NCBI RefSeq assembly: GCF_029931775.1
Contig: NC_079312.1
Span: forward strand, 14,143,821 to 14,207,820
Source: Euleptes europaea
Lineage: Eukaryota; Chordata; Lepidosauria; Squamata; Sphaerodactylidae
Length of the DNA stretch: 64,000 nucleotides
Reading direction: 5' to 3'
In this document: positions 22,061-33,620 of the stretch, one piece after another
How positions within the stretch are numbered: the stretch's first letter is position 1
Layout: each line of letters opens with the position of its first letter
Notes under the pieces: generated by a model
What the model was told of the DNA's origin: nothing
What the model saw: only the letters and a program-made list of their open reading frames with translations
Databases searched by the model: none
Position numbers and translations under genes: made by a program

Positions 22061-23248
22061 TTTGTTACCCTAAGTAGGCAGTCTCCACTTTGTTTGGGGG
22101 GAATTAGCAGGAAACAGAGAGCAAGAGGGAGTAACTGGGATCGATAACCTATGTATACCAGGATAGTCCTGGGTGAAAATTCTCCAATGAGCAGGCAGTT
22201 GTATAATTAAAACTGGTTTTAATCAAGAATAAAAATAGTAAAACAAGAAATGATTTTAAGCAATAAACATACACAAAGCATACAAGAGCTATGAGAAAAG
22301 GGAGGAAGTTGGATGGAGTTTCAGGGATGGGTGATAGTTACCAGCACTGATGGGACGTCCAGGAAAAGCAGTGAAGAAAAGGGGAACGACCAGCGTTTCC
22401 AGGAGTAAAGGAAAGAGCCCCCACACAAGTGGGAAAAGAGCCAAAACACACACACTATGAACGGCCAAAGGACTAATATTTATACCCCCAAATGAGTCCT
22501 GAGGCAGTATGAGGTAAGCTGGCAGGAAAGCCAGAGACAAAGAATTGACTGCTTTTCTGGGGTTCCAATAATAAGATAGGCCTGATGAGTCGTCAGAACT
22601 CAAGAGGATGCCCGGGCTATTCTTTTGAATACTGATTGATTGCTGGGATGGGTACAGATAGGGTATGTAATGGTCTACTCAGAGTGCTGATTAAATCACC
22701 TTAAAAAGGTAAAGGTCCCCTGTGCAAGCACCAGGTCGTTCCTGACCCATGGGGTGATGTCACATCCCGACGTTTACAAGGCAGACTTTGTTTGCAGGGT
22801 GGTTTGCCGGTGCCTTCCCCAGTCATCTTCCCTTTACCCCCAAGCAAGCTGGGTACTCATTTTACCGACCTTGTAAGATGGAAGGCTGAGTCAACCTTGA
22901 GCCAGCTACCTGAAACCAACTTTCATCAGGATTGAACTCAGGTCGTGAGCAGAACTTGGACTGCAGTACTGCAGCTTACCACTCTGCGCCATGGGGCTCC
23001 TAAAATCACTTTAGGGTGACACAATAAAGATTAGCTAGACTATCCAGCCAGGCACATCTTAGGGCCAGGGGACAACTTCACTGGCCAATCTCCTTCTGCT
23101 CAAACTTGACACACAAGATGGATCCCAAAATTCTCTGAGAGGCATCTAATTTGTGGGGAGCAGTGTCTTGCTCTCATGCCAGTCTTTGGCCCCCATGCCT
23201 TCGTGGCATCTTTTAGCAAGAGGAGGGGTCCGACAGCTTACACTCTTC
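22061..23248. other. Non-coding block splitting the unit III finger array
   Basis: Contains a minus-strand SINE (22695-23000). Short inverted matches (ttgttaccctaa near 22063, tttagggtgacacaa near 23012) could mark a DNA-element insertion, but no target duplication was found. The last ~220 bases next to 23249 have no match in unit I. Otherwise nothing recognised. Confidence 0.4.
22695..23000 (-). repeat. tRNA-derived SINE with ACCTTT-type tail
   Basis: On the minus strand it starts 'ggagccccatggcgcagagtgg' (tRNA-like A box), passes through 'ggggaaggcaccggcaaacc' and ends 'caggggacctttaccttttt'. Flanked by similar 'aaatcacctt/aaatcacttt'. Related to known squamate SINEs with such tails. A 3' part of the same family is at 26650-26765(+). 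Confidence 0.75.
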
Positions 23249-24258
23249 CTAATGGACTTTCTGATGAGCGGCCCATTGCAAACTGTTCTGGTAGGTCTTC
23301 CCACAGACCGAGCATTCAAAAGGTGACTCTTTGTGGTTCCGGACATGTGCAACCAGTTCCGCACTGACACTGAAAGCTTTCCCACAGGCAAAGCATGCCA
23401 ACGCCTCCTTTGGCGCATGGGTTCGCTCGTGCTCGGCGAGGTCCGACTTTTGATTGAAGCTTTTCCCACAGTATGAGCACAATGATTTGTGGATTCTCTT
23501 GTGCATCGTGCAGTAAGAGCTTGAACGGAAACATTTTCCACATTGCGAGCATTTGTATGGTTTCTCACCTGTGTGGATTCTCTGGTGGACGTTGAGGCTT
23601 GAGATGCTTGCAATGTTTTTCCCACACACATCGCATTTGTAAGGTTTCGCCCTCACGTGAGTCCTCTGGTGTTTAAGAAGCTCCGATCTCTGATTGTAAC
23701 TTTCCCCACACTCCGAGCAGGTATGAGGCTTCTCACCAGCATGGATTCCCCACCCAAAGGTAGTCCCACAGTATGAGCATTTATGCGGCTTCTGCCCCGT
23801 GTGGGTTCTCTCACTTTCTCCACAGTGGGCACATTTATACAGTTTCTCCCCCACATGAATTCTCTCGTGGGACATAAGATCGGAGCTGCTAGCAAAACTC
23901 TGGCCGCAGTGCCAGCACTTGTATGGTTTCTCTCCCGTATGGTTGCTCTCGCCTGTAAGATGGTGCAAGTTTTGAGTCAAGCTTTCCTTGTACGCTTCAC
24001 CTTTCACTTCATTTCCCTGCTGCTGGACTATGGCTTCATTGAGACGTTTGCAAGTGCCTTCAGAAAAAACAGGCTCTGCCACTTCTTTCTTGTCGTTTCT
24101 GTTCTGCCTGTCTGCCCTGCACTGATTCTCATCGCTTTCTCCACCACATGGGGTATTGTTCTCTTTGGCTGTTTCCAAGGACATTTTCTCTGGTTCCTCT
24201 TCCTCAGGGCTCTTCAGGAAAGGCTTCTGCTCATCATTTTCACTTGGCCACCCATTGC
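23249..24258 (-). CDS. Zinc-finger exon of unit III
   Basis: Last coding exon of the unit III gene, joined in phase 1 to the linker exon at 26877-27003; acceptor ccttttccttcaacag. An acidic, Glu/Lys-rich spacer (GNGWPSENDEQ onward, about 115 residues) precedes the fingers. Seven complete C2H2 fingers can be read (CWHCGQSF, CSECGESY, CDVCGKNI, CSQCGKCF, CSYCGKSF, CFACGKAF, CSVCGKTY, each with paired His). Two shortened units after the first finger lack the helix (CAHCGES-ERTH and CSYCGTTFG-GIH). The stop comes directly after the last finger (HQKVH, stop at 23249), whereas unit I reads on into further fingers. Role by family: sequence-specific DNA binding in the nucleus; target unknown. Confidence 0.88.
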
Positions 24259-24747
24259 CTGTTGAAGGAAAAGGGGAAAATCCAGAAGTAAGAACATAAA
24301 AAAGGCCCTGCTGGATCAGACCAAGGCCCATCAAGTCCAGCAGTCTGTTCACACAGTGGCCAACCAGTGGCCAAACAAGTAAATCTAGACAACGTTCCCT
24401 GAGATTAGCAAACTAAAATAAGATTAGAGTGAGGGTAAAAAAAACCCAAAAGATCGGTTGCAGATCATTGAACGACTGATCAGCGGACTGCTTATTGTTC
24501 GACAAAGGTGAAACATTGTGCAACATTCCAAATGTGACCTGAGGGTGGCAGCGTCCCTTCTTAGCATGATTCTGGCATTATTTCCTAGCAAGGGCAGGAA
24601 AAGATCCATGAGTCCTGTACATGTCAGGGGCAGCCCTGAAAGCAGAGCAAAGATTCTCCCACTGGCTCCTTGCTAGACTGCAGCCTCCCCCAAAAAGGAA
24701 GGATTGGCCTGCTGCCAACTTAGAACAACTGTCTTTGGGGATTTAAA

Positions 24748-24753
24748 TATACA

Positions 24754-24784
<31 letters not shown>
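24748..24784. repeat. (CATA)n microsatellite
   Basis: Nine or so uninterrupted CATA units beginning 'atatacatacatacat'. The equivalent place in unit I (about 1530) lacks it. Confidence 0.9.
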
Positions 24785-25034
24785 GTAAGGTGCTAGCACC
24801 TTTCTTTTTATTCCCATTTTATATTTCATGTTTTAAAAATGTTTGAAACTATAGTCAAATGGAAGAGAAGAACAGGACAGTGGGCCATTCCCATTTGTAG
24901 AAACCAGACCTTATAAAAGTTATAACAACTCTTTCTGCAAAAAGGTATGCTTCATTGTTTACACAATTATTTAGTACATTTATACTTTGACTTTCTCCCT
25001 AACGGAGATGCAAAGTGACATAATTCTCCTCTTC

Positions 25035-25330
25035 CAGCATGGTGTAGCGGTTAAGAACGGTGGTTTGGAGTGGTGGACTCACGAGGTTCGATTCCTCACT
25101 CCTTCACATGAGCGGCGGAGGCTAATCCGGTAATCTGGTTTCCCAGCTCCTCCACATGAAGCCAGCTGGGTGACCTTGGGCTAGTCACAGCTCTCTTAGA
25201 GCTCTCTCAGTCCCACCTACCTCACAGGGTGCCTGTTGTAGGGAGGGGAAGGGAAGGAGATTGTAAGCCAGTTTGATTCTTCCTTAAGTGGTAGAGAACG
25301 TCGGAATATAAAAGCCAACTCTTCTTCTTC
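25035..25330 (+). repeat. tRNA-derived SINE with CTTCTT tail
   Basis: Full copy: head 'ggtgtagcggttaag', B-box-like ggttcgattcc, middle 'gtgaccttgggctagtcacag', 3' end 'atataaaagccaactcttcttctt'. Same family as 3744-4018. Confidence 0.85.
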
Positions 25331-26184
25331 CTCCACATTTATCCTCACAACAACCCTATGAGGGAGGTAAGGCTGAGAGAGAGCAACTGGCCCACAGTCA
25401 TCCAGCAAGCCTCCATGGCACAGCAGGGATTTGAACCTGCGTCTCCGACACTCCAACTAACTATGCTACACTGGTTCTCAGTGTTAACAGTATCTGGTAA
25501 AGGGGGGGGGGTCACAAGCATGGGACTGCTACAACAGAGTACCCAAGAGTACAGTCATTGGAGACATTCCTGTCATTTCCTTAACAGCCCATTGGAGAAA
25601 AGAGCCTGTTTAGGAAACATGACACACAACTCTGAACCCCACCAAGTGGGAAGCTTGGAAAAGCTCACCTACTGACAGAAACAGATCAGTGGCAAATACA
25701 GGAGGAAGGCCCACATCCTACATTTGGAAATGCCAGGACAGGAAAGACTGCAGAGAAAGGCATGACGCCGTGAAACAACTAATCGTTCTCTTGGGCATCC
25801 TCCAAGCACATCCGCTGTAAGGCATACGCTTCTCTTCTCCCACAACCAGCCAGTGAAGTGGTCTTGTCTGAAATTTGAACTCAGGACTCTCACACATTTA
25901 ATACTGGGAATCACACACCTAGACCTTTAGTCTCTGTGCCCTTTGTTTCTATCCACAAGATGGACTTTCTACAACTAATGATGACAGTCTAACTACACCA
26001 GGCTGGGGGGAGGGAGAAGATGCCCCTTCAACAACCTGGTAATTTGGTTCTATTGGTCATTCCCGGGGTAGGCCGTAGAAAATTGACTTCCAGCTTTGCT
26101 GATATAGATACACAGCCACAGCTGAAGATGCTGCCAATGCAAGAGACACAGTACCTGAAAAACATTCTGTTTCCATCCCTACCT

Positions 26185-26595
26185 TTCCATGACATCACAG
26201 CAGGTCAGCCAATGTCTAGAACAAAGCTTCTTAAACTGTGGGTCATGACCCAATATGGGGTTGTGTAACTGAATGTGGGGGTTGTAAAAAAATATGATTT
26301 ATTATCAGTAAATGTTTGATTTATATACCTACAAACCCAGGGTCACGTAAAAATTTCTCAGGTGAAAAGGGGTTGCAAATGGAAAAAGTTTAAGTCCTGG
26401 TCTAGAAGAGGCATGCAGATAGGCAGTAGGCAGGCTTTCCATGACATCACAGCAGGTCAGCCAATGTCTAGAAGAGGCATGCAGATAGGCAGTAGGCAGG
26501 CAAGAGTCAGGCTTTCCATGACATCACACCAGGTCAGCCAATGTCTAGAAGAGGCGTGTAGATAGGCAGTAGGCAGGCAAGAGGCAGGCTTTTGT
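26185..26595 (+). repeat. Short tandem repeat, 3 units of about 65-80 bp
   Basis: The unit 'ccatgacatcacagcaggtcagccaatg...gcagtaggcagg' is repeated three times with small length differences (tail aagagtcaggcttt in some). The first unit is interrupted by the hAT element 26222-26399. Confidence 0.8.
26222..26399. mobile_element. 178-bp non-autonomous hAT with perfect TSD
   Basis: Begins caaagcttcttaaactg and ends gtttaagtcctg; the subterminal 'gggtcatgaccc' is typical of this hAT MITE group. Exact 8-bp target duplication GTCTAGAA at 26214-26221 and 26400-26407. Confidence 0.88.
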
Positions 26596-26649
26596 CCCTC
26601 TCTGAGCATTTTCAGAAATATACAGCTGGGGGTAAAGGGACAGATCACT

Positions 26650-26765
26650 GGGGAAGGCACTGGCAAACCACCCCGTAAACAAAGTCTGCCTAGTCAGGAT
26701 GTGACGTCACCCCATGGGTCAGGAATGACCCGGTGCTTGTACAGGGGACCTTTACCTTTTTACAA
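26650..26765 (+). repeat. 3' part of ACCTTT-tailed SINE
   Basis: Matches the 3' half of the 22695-23000 family: 'ggggaaggcactggcaaacc', 'ccccatgggtcaggaatgac', tail 'acctttaccttttt'. Confidence 0.75.
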
Positions 26766-26876
26766 TTGTCCACAGACCCAAACCCACAAACTTGGAAGAG
26801 GGCACGCTCCATAAAAGTGAGCAAGATAACTGGAGCCGGGAATTCTGCAAGTCAGGCCCTGCCTGGTAGGTCTTAC

Positions 26877-27003
26877 CTGAAACATTTGTGCTTCCATCAA
26901 CACACTGCTCGGCTTCGGTGAAACGTGGCTTCTTTGCTGCATCTGGCAATTCCTTGCTTGTCTTGGGTAGATTTACAAACACCTCTTCTGATGAACCCTT
27001 AAT
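26877..27003 (-). CDS. Linker exon of unit III SCAN-ZNF gene
   Basis: 127-bp exon with acceptor CAG before 27003 and donor CAG/GTAAGA after 26877; phase 0 in, phase 1 out. Encodes IKGSSEEVFVNLPKTSKELP and a similar acidic continuation ending NVSG, closely like the unit I exon at 2154-2280. It connects the SCAN exon (ends 31346) to the finger exon (starts 24258). No known fold. Confidence 0.85.
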
Positions 27004-27883
27004 CTGATTTGGGGTGGGGGTGAGGCGGGAGAGCAATTAAAAAGGAAATCAGGAGACAGACAAAGAACTGTGTTGACAGAATGGGGGACTTATGGCAAAC
27101 TCCAAAATACATAGTAGTACAAATTAAATTCTGTTGGTTCCAGTAAACAATGAAAAAGGATTCTGCTGAATCCTTTTTCATTGTTTACTGGATGTCCCAT
27201 CCTGTTGAAAGTACTGACTGACTGTGTAATCTGCCTTCAGTCCCTAGTAAGCAAGGCAGACTATAAATTACAGACATAAATAAATAACTCAATCTGAAGA
27301 ACAATTTGGAAATTAGATTTAACCATCTTGTGGGTAAATTGTTGGCCTAGGATGGGCATAAGTGTCATGGTTAGGTGTCCCATTCCCCCAGGTGGATGCA
27401 GGAGAGAGACATTTAAAAAAACTCAGAGCATCACATGCAGTCCTAGGTCACCAGAAATGACATAGGGTAGTTCTAAGAATTGCCAGAAACTCTAGGGTTG
27501 CCCAGTAAGGATTTTGTCTGAGCAGGGATTTGAACCAGGATCTCCACAATCTAAGCCCAGGATGCGAACTGCCATACCACACCATCTTAGTCAAGATGTG
27601 TCCACATTAAAAAAAAAGCCTGCCTCCCCTCCTCAATTCATTTAATTCCTGCCAAACAACAAACAGATCCACAGAATTCAACAAAGACCAAACGCAACTA
27701 TGGCAGAATGGTGACCAGTTTTTCCAATCAGATTCCATTAAAACTTTAGCTTTGCCAAATACCAATGCCAAAATGGCCCGTAGCTAGAAATTTTGTAATT
27801 AGGGGACCCGTGGGGGTGGGATAGGAAATCATAGCAGAACACAAATACAGGTGACCTGGTAAGTCTAATGTTATTTGTGTTTA
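27004..27883. other. Unit III intron matching unit I intron
   Basis: Aligns with 2281-3440 of unit I. A MIR-like SINE piece lies near 27505-27590 (minus). A perfect 28-bp-scale inverted repeat 'gaaaaaggattc/gaatcctttttc' lies at about 27143-27189. No gene. Confidence 0.5.
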
Positions 27884-28105
27884 TAAAGTGCCATCAAGTC
27901 GCAGCTGACTTATGGCTACCCCGTAGGGTTTTCAAGGCAAGAGACGTTCGGAGGTGGTTTGCCTTTGCCTGCCTCCATGTGGGCTGAGAGAGTTGTGAAT
28001 GGCCCAAGATCACCCTACAGGCTTCAGTTGGATAAGTGTGTAATTGAACCCGGTTCTCCAGATTAGAGTCTGCCACTGTTAACCACTACACCTCGCTGGC
28101 TCACA
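27884..28105 (-). repeat. tRNA-derived SINE, Bov-B-like 3' end
   Basis: Minus-strand head 'gtgtagtggttaacagtggcag' with 'ccgggttcaatta', then 'acatggaggcaggcaaaggc', ending 'agtcagctgcgacttgatggc', which resembles the Bov-B 3' end (compare 28845-28870). Part of this family is also inside the unit I SCAN exon extension (8145-8225). Confidence 0.75.
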
Positions 28106-28129
28106 AAGATATTTACTTGTGCTAAATAT

Positions 28130-28885
28130 TAATTCCCCCTTCTGGATGCACACCTTAACGTGGTGAGGGGGTTTGTGTGTGTCAGGGAAGCTGAGAGCAA
28201 TACCGTAAGGGGTCTAGACTCTATCAAGAGACTAAACTCCTAGCAAAGTCACTCAAGACGGAATGGTCACAGCTGAGACACCAGACGAAGATGCATCCAC
28301 GCCCTTAAGGGATCAATGGCCACATCCACAGAAGAGAACAGGCAGTTCCAATGGGGATGGGGGCAGAGGAATCCCTGAAGGTTAGCTACTGGGCAGCAGC
28401 AGTAGTGGAAGGTGACACTGGCAGAGGATCTTTCGTAGACAACGGCAGTGCCACTATGGCTAACCCTGGTTAGTACTGCACAGAAGAAGGCACTGGTAAA
28501 CCACTTCTGACCAACCCTTACCTTGAAAACCCTATGATAAGACAATCCAAAATGAAAAAAGATACAGTGCTGGAAGATGGGACCCCCAGGTCGGATGGCA
28601 CTCAATCTGCTACTGGGGTAGAGCAGAGGACAAGTACGAGTAGCAGTTCTTAATGATGCGATTGGACTAAAGCCGAAAGGACGTTCAGTGGTTGACATGA
28701 ATAGATGCAAAAGGGAAGTCCGAAGCTGTTCGACACATATAATAGGACTCAATAAAGGAAGCCACAGCCTTCAGTTTGCAAGATCTGAGCAAGGCTGTCA
28801 AGGATAAGACATTCTGGAGGACTTTCATTCATAGGGTCGCCATGAGTCGGAGGCGACTTGACAGCACTTAACACACACACACATA
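28130..28885 (+). mobile_element. Bov-B (RTE) LINE fragment, 3' end
   Basis: The 3' part encodes, in broken form, the RTE C-terminal motif (kDktFWRTFIHRVAMSRR; at 28780-28860) and ends 'ggaggcgacttgacagcacttaa' followed by a CA-rich tail. The 5' part 'acaccttaacgtggtgaggggg' is a start-like segment joined to it, so the copy is internally deleted. Confidence 0.7.
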
Positions 28886-29054
28886 TTAATTACATTTCAC
28901 AAAAGTTAACAACAAGAGTCTAGTGCTTATCAATTGTTTCTGTGCCCTTTTGCATTCACTGGCCAGAAAAGGGGAAAACTGGATCAGCTGTTTTCACTAA
29001 ACTGGGCAGAATGTTATTTAAAAACAAAAAATGAAGGGGCTCTGAGGGAGCCAG

Positions 29055-29510
29055 ATTCCCCTATAGCTATGGTCCTATGACCAAACCAAGTCAATTCTAC
29101 ACCTTCCAGATTTATTTGACAGGAACTGAATTGACCAGGATTTCTTCACATATACATTTTATACCACCATCATTTTCAACAAACCTATGCCTTACAGTCT
29201 TAATTGACTATGGCCATTTCTGCATGGGCTATCTGCCATAAGTTCACTGCTTTTGGAAACAGGTTTTTTTTCTTGCTTTGTCACAACATCAGGGTGCATT
29301 CACGCACCTCTGGGGGGTTCCCTGGCTTTTCTTTGATCTTTTCCCAAAGTTTTGGGAAAGACCAAAGAAAAGCCTAAATGGCTACTGTGTGGGTGAGCCA
29401 ATTTGGATTTTCCAAACCACTTAGCAGCCATTTTCTCTGAACCTGTCTGCGTAGGCATTTCTTCCCAGCGCCACCAGGAAGGCTTTTTATTTATCTTTAA
29501 ACATCAGCTC
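29055..29510. other. Unit III intron, empty sites for CR1 and hAT
   Basis: Homologous to 4975-5175 plus 6710-6943 of unit I and to 12415-12700 plus 15182-15315 of unit II. It shows the uninterrupted ancestral sequence at both later insertion points, which fixes their relative age. Confidence 0.75.
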
Positions 29511-29917
29511 TAGAATATAATTATATCGATATACTATTGTAACAGTAGGTGTGGCAGGTTGTCTGCATTCTCAGCTTCCATTTTGAAAAAAAAGTGCGAC
29601 GGACAGGTTAGGTTCCGCCTCTCCCTAAGAGTGGCCAATGGGAGCTGATGGAAGATTGATGGGAGAGACAGTTGAAAAACAGCAGTTAGTTCAGCTGGGA
29701 GTGAGTATCGCTGAGAGAAGCTGTGGAGAAGTGCAGCTTAAAGCTGACTGAAAAGGATCCCCAATGCTGAAACAGGGAAACAGTTGAAAAATTTAATGGA
29801 AAAGAAACTTTGTAACCTTCTACCTGATCTGCTCCAATGTTATGGTAAAACTATAAATAAATGTAACCTCGTTTGTTTAACTCTGTGGGCTGGATGTATG
29901 GTCTCAGGGAATTAAGC

Positions 29918-30530
29918 TAGGGTTGCCAGGTCCCTCTTTGCCACCGGCGGAAGGTTTTTGGGGTGGAGCCTGAGGAGGATGGGGTTTGAGGAGGGGAGGG
30001 ACTTCAATGCCATAGAGTCCAATGGCGTAAGCAGCCATTTTCTCCAGGTCAACTGATCTCTATCGGCTGGAGATCAGCTGTAATAACAGGAGTTCTCCAT
30101 GTTCAAGTATTTGAGGGGCTGTCACATAGAGAATGGTGCTGAGTTGTTTTCTGTTGCCCAAGAAGGCCGGACCAGAACCAACGGGTTGAAATTAAATCAA
30201 AAGAGTTTCTGTCTAGACATTAGGAAAATTTTTCTAACAGAGCGGTTCCTCAGCAGAACAGGCTTCCTCGGGAGATGGTGGGCTCTCCTTCCATGGAGGT
30301 TTTTAAGAAGAGGTTAGATGGCCATCTGTCAGCAATGCTGATTCTGTGACCTTAGGCAGATGATGAGAGGGAGGGCATCTTGGCCATCTTCTGGTCACTA
30401 GGGGTGTGTGTGTGTGTGGGGGGAAGTAGTTGTGAATTTCCTGCGTTGTGCAGGGGGTTGGACTTGACGACCCTGGTGGTCCCTTCCAACTCTATGATTC
30501 TATGATGGTACCTGGAGGTTGGCAACCCTA
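29918..30530 (-). mobile_element. TAGGGTTGCCA hAT MITE with nested CR1
   Basis: Ends TAGGGTTGCCAGG and GGTTGGCAACCCTA with an exact 8-bp target duplication AATTAAGC (29910-29917 and 30531-30538). Units I and II show the empty site. A CR1 3' fragment (about 30092-30507) sits inside the MITE. Confidence 0.9.
30092..30507 (+). mobile_element. CR1 LINE 3' end with ATTCTATG tail
   Basis: Contains the CR1 C-terminal coding remnant (gaccagaaccaacgggttg, cttcctcgggagatgg) and the 3' UTR ending 'cttccaactctatgattctatg'. 5'-truncated and inserted into the MITE. Confidence 0.9.
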
Positions 30531-31345
30531 AATTAAGCACACCTACAAGCTCTCAGCCTACATAAAAATATGTACATTAGGATATGAATAAATGGTGGCA
30601 GCATGTGAATGAGTGCTTGAGTTCCCAACCCCAACAGCTCTGTGCAGTGTCTGAGCGAGGGGCAATTATTAAAGGGGACTAGGCTACCTTGTCTGGTGAT
30701 GTGGGATGTGAAATGGTCACGGCTCTCTACGTATTTTAAAAGAGGCAAGACGGGTGGTGAAGTCTGACTGCCTGACCTACCTGTAAAGGGTGAGGAGGGT
30801 GGTAGGCACTATGTGTGAGTGAGAAAAGGGTCGTGACATAGTCTCTATACCCTTCTCTGGAGGAAATATAGGGAAAAAAGCATATCTTCACAAAAGAAAA
30901 GGCCAGAGGCATACTATTTTTAAACGAAAGCTGAGAATTCAGAGAACCCGCTACTTTTATTGTTACAATGGTATATTGATATAATGATATACTAGTGCTA
31001 GTTTTTTAATTATAAAAGTCCTGGTGGCCCAAGAGAGGGGACGGTGACCTCTTCCAGAGAATTGGGGCAGGAAAACTGCAGGGAAATTTGCCATGCAAAA
31101 TCTGCCATGCGGAAGCCCCATTGCTGCAGCGCTTAATCTGCAGATGCACCAGTCATGGGGAAGTCATAAAACATCGTCCCCCTGTGGAATCCATCTATTA
31201 TACAAAACCTCAAACTGACTGCTCTAATTTTGTGCTTAACTTTTCACTTCATTGTAGTTTTAGGGTTTTCCCAGGTTTTTTTTGGGGGGGGGGTTCAATT
31301 TTTTTTAGACAACCTCATTCTTTTTGGGGGGCATCTTGTTCTCAC

Positions 31346-32110
31346 CTGCCATTCCCAGCCTTTGACACCTTGCTGTACCTGAAGGAAATTCTCCGCCAGG
31401 CTCACTGCCTGGGTGCAGTTCTGTGGATCACTTTCCCTGACCCAGCATTGCATCTCTGGTGGCAGGACAGCCATGAACTGCTCCAGAGTCAGGAGGTCCA
31501 GGATCTGCTCCTTGGTGTGTTTCTTGGGCTTCAGCCACTGATGGCAAAGCTCCAGAAGCTGCCTGCAAGTCTCTCGAGGGCCCTCGGCTTCTTGATAGCA
31601 TAGTTTCCTGAAATGCTGCCGCTGCACCTCTGCCCCAATGGCATCTCCAGTTAGGACTCTCTTCTTCTCCTTCCCGCGGCACGTGGGCTGCTGGTCCTGC
31701 TTTACACCTCCAATGGGAATCGGCTGGGGTTGGGAAGCCCACAATCCACTGGGCCACTTGGTGGCCTCCGTTACTCCTTCGGAAGGCTCTGGAGATGTTC
31801 TGCTATCATTCTGCTGCCTCGGTTCAGGTAGCTGTGGGCCGTTCCCTTGAGAACAAGAAGCCTGAAGTGTCTTCAGGAATTCCTGCAACTGGGCATCCCA
31901 GTTTCGGGATGGCTCTTCCGGTGGCTCTTGCTTCATGAGCTGTAGAGATTCCCCAGATAACATCTCACCAGCCCCCTCTGTTTTGAGACAATCTGCTTTT
32001 TCCCTTTGTTCCCCTGGTTCAGGGACTGAGGAATCTTGTTCCTCCATTTTGATTTGATGCCCCTGCTTTATCAATTCTTCAGCGACCATTGTCTGTGGTG
32101 CCGCAGCCAT
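31346..32110 (-). CDS. SCAN-domain exon of unit III
   Basis: 255-codon first coding exon from ATG at 32110 ([16 protein letters not shown]) to CAG/GTGAGA at 31346, phase 0. The acidic N-terminus has [10 protein letters not shown] and [17 protein letters not shown] lies at about residues 162-245 ([16 protein letters not shown] ... [16 protein letters not shown] ... [13 protein letters not shown]). Spliced with 26877-27003 and 23249-24258 it gives a continuous frame of 633 residues, the only fully open minus-strand gene here. SCAN mediates homo- or hetero-dimers, so it could pair with the unit II or gene A/B products. No KRAB or other effector domain is seen. Confidence 0.88.
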
Positions 32111-33620
32111 TTCCTTCCACAAGAGGCAGTTCTGCCCTCACTGATGCACAGACACTCCCCTTACCACCAACCCTTGTGGAACACCTCGAGTCTCTCACAG
32201 TACCCCTGAAATTGCACCAGGGCGAGAGATCGATCCAACGAAGCAGGTGCAATCTTCCAAACAAGATGGCGAAACATTGGGGCTCTCCAACAAATGATGG
32301 GACCCAATGATACTTCCAGAAAACTGTATACTCTTCTGCGGCCAAGAAAAACAATGGAGAGAAAAGGAAACCAAAACAAAGATATAATCAATTGGATTCA
32401 AGGCTCAAACTTCTTGTAAACCCCTAGATTTAGTAATGTGTCCTGATGCAGCAATGGCCACTTGCTTAGATGGGTTCAAAAGGGTATTAGATACATTCAT
32501 AGCCAGAGGCGGTGCTATGACATCTTAGGGAGCAGTCAGTGACATCACAGGGAAGGGCCTCCATTGCCACTATCTATGGAGGCAGGGCCATCGGAGGTTT
32601 AGGGAGGGGCTCCCCAGAAATTATGGGGGGCACTGGGCAACCCCTAACAATGCCCCTCAGCTGGGCTAAACCTAGGAAAAGGTGGGACTTGGCCAATGGT
32701 TATAGTGGTATCTCAGGAATCTCCTGCTGTGTCCTGTTTTTGAAATTCACTTTTAGGATAGTCACTTTAAGATCTGCCAATATACATACCATGTGCGTAG
32801 GACAAACTAATGGTCACAAATTTGGCACTAAGAAAGGCAACAAGAAAAGCCTGTAGGGGAACATTTTTAAAGTTTTCCTGGATGTTCATTTACAGACGTC
32901 TTGTTTCTGCCTTATTCATAAGGGTGACTTAGTACTGAACTTTACTATATTATGGCATCACAGATGCCTTCACTTGGTAAATGCAAGGTTGAAGTCTCTG
33001 AGCCAGGGTAGAATACACTAAATTTCTGAGCAATGTACAGAGTTCAGAGTAGTAGCAATCTTCTCACTTCAAACTCATATCCTATAAGTGAGTACAAGCA
33101 CATTTTGAGGCAATTCAGAACAGTGCCCAAAGCCAAGACCCCAAAGAAAACCAACAAGAGGAACCTTCAGCATCAGGAAAGACTTTCCTCTTTCTAATCA
33201 CAAATCTATCTATGGCAAATTGAATGGAATGGTGGACTGAAAACAATTCAAAAGAAAATATCAGAAGGAGGAGAAATTACATATAAAAATCGGAGATGGG
33301 TAGCCACGTTAATCATAGTATGGGATAACAGAGATTTCTAACCTGATCCCGAAGGGGGTCAAGGTTTGAAATGATACAAACACAGGCCTACCTAAGAACA
33401 TATTTTTAAAAAGGAATCTTGGACACAGTCTGAATATTCTGGCCTGTACACATTAGACATTATATTTAGGTCCTTGGCAAATATGTGCACATGTCTGCTG
33501 GGACAGGGTTGTACAGGCAGGGTGCCATCCCTGCAGCGTCTAACGTTTTGTAATGAGAATAAACACTATCTGGGCACACAGGCAGAATCGTCCCTTCTCC
33601 CAAATGCTCTTTTCACTCAC
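32111..33620. other. Unit III intron 1, repeats and unassigned sequence
   Basis: A CR1 coding scrap lies near 32450-32520. A short piece of the 'gggtagccacgtta' repeat lies near 33297. No gene is supported; the rest is unassigned. Confidence 0.45.

Larger units (their letters stand above)
24259..26876. other. Unit III intron with repeats
   Basis: Holds a CR1 3' tail on the minus strand (24287-24369), a CATA microsatellite (about 24748-24784), SINEs (25035-25330 plus; about 25335-25480 minus, MIR-like), a short tandem repeat with a hAT insert (26185-26595) and a SINE tail (26650-26765). No gene. Confidence 0.6.
29511..30992. mobile_element. Old inverted-end element, unit III copy
   Basis: Homologue of 6944-7851 and 15316-16640; interrupted by a MITE (29918-30530) that is itself interrupted by a CR1 3' end. 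No ORF. Confidence 0.5.

Noticed and set aside
24748-24784. CRISPR-like array
   Set aside because: Simple CATA microsatellite in a vertebrate-type sequence; no repeat-spacer structure.
28130-28885. 161-residue minus-strand frame at 28267-28752
   Set aside because: Antisense of a Bov-B fragment, no family pattern.
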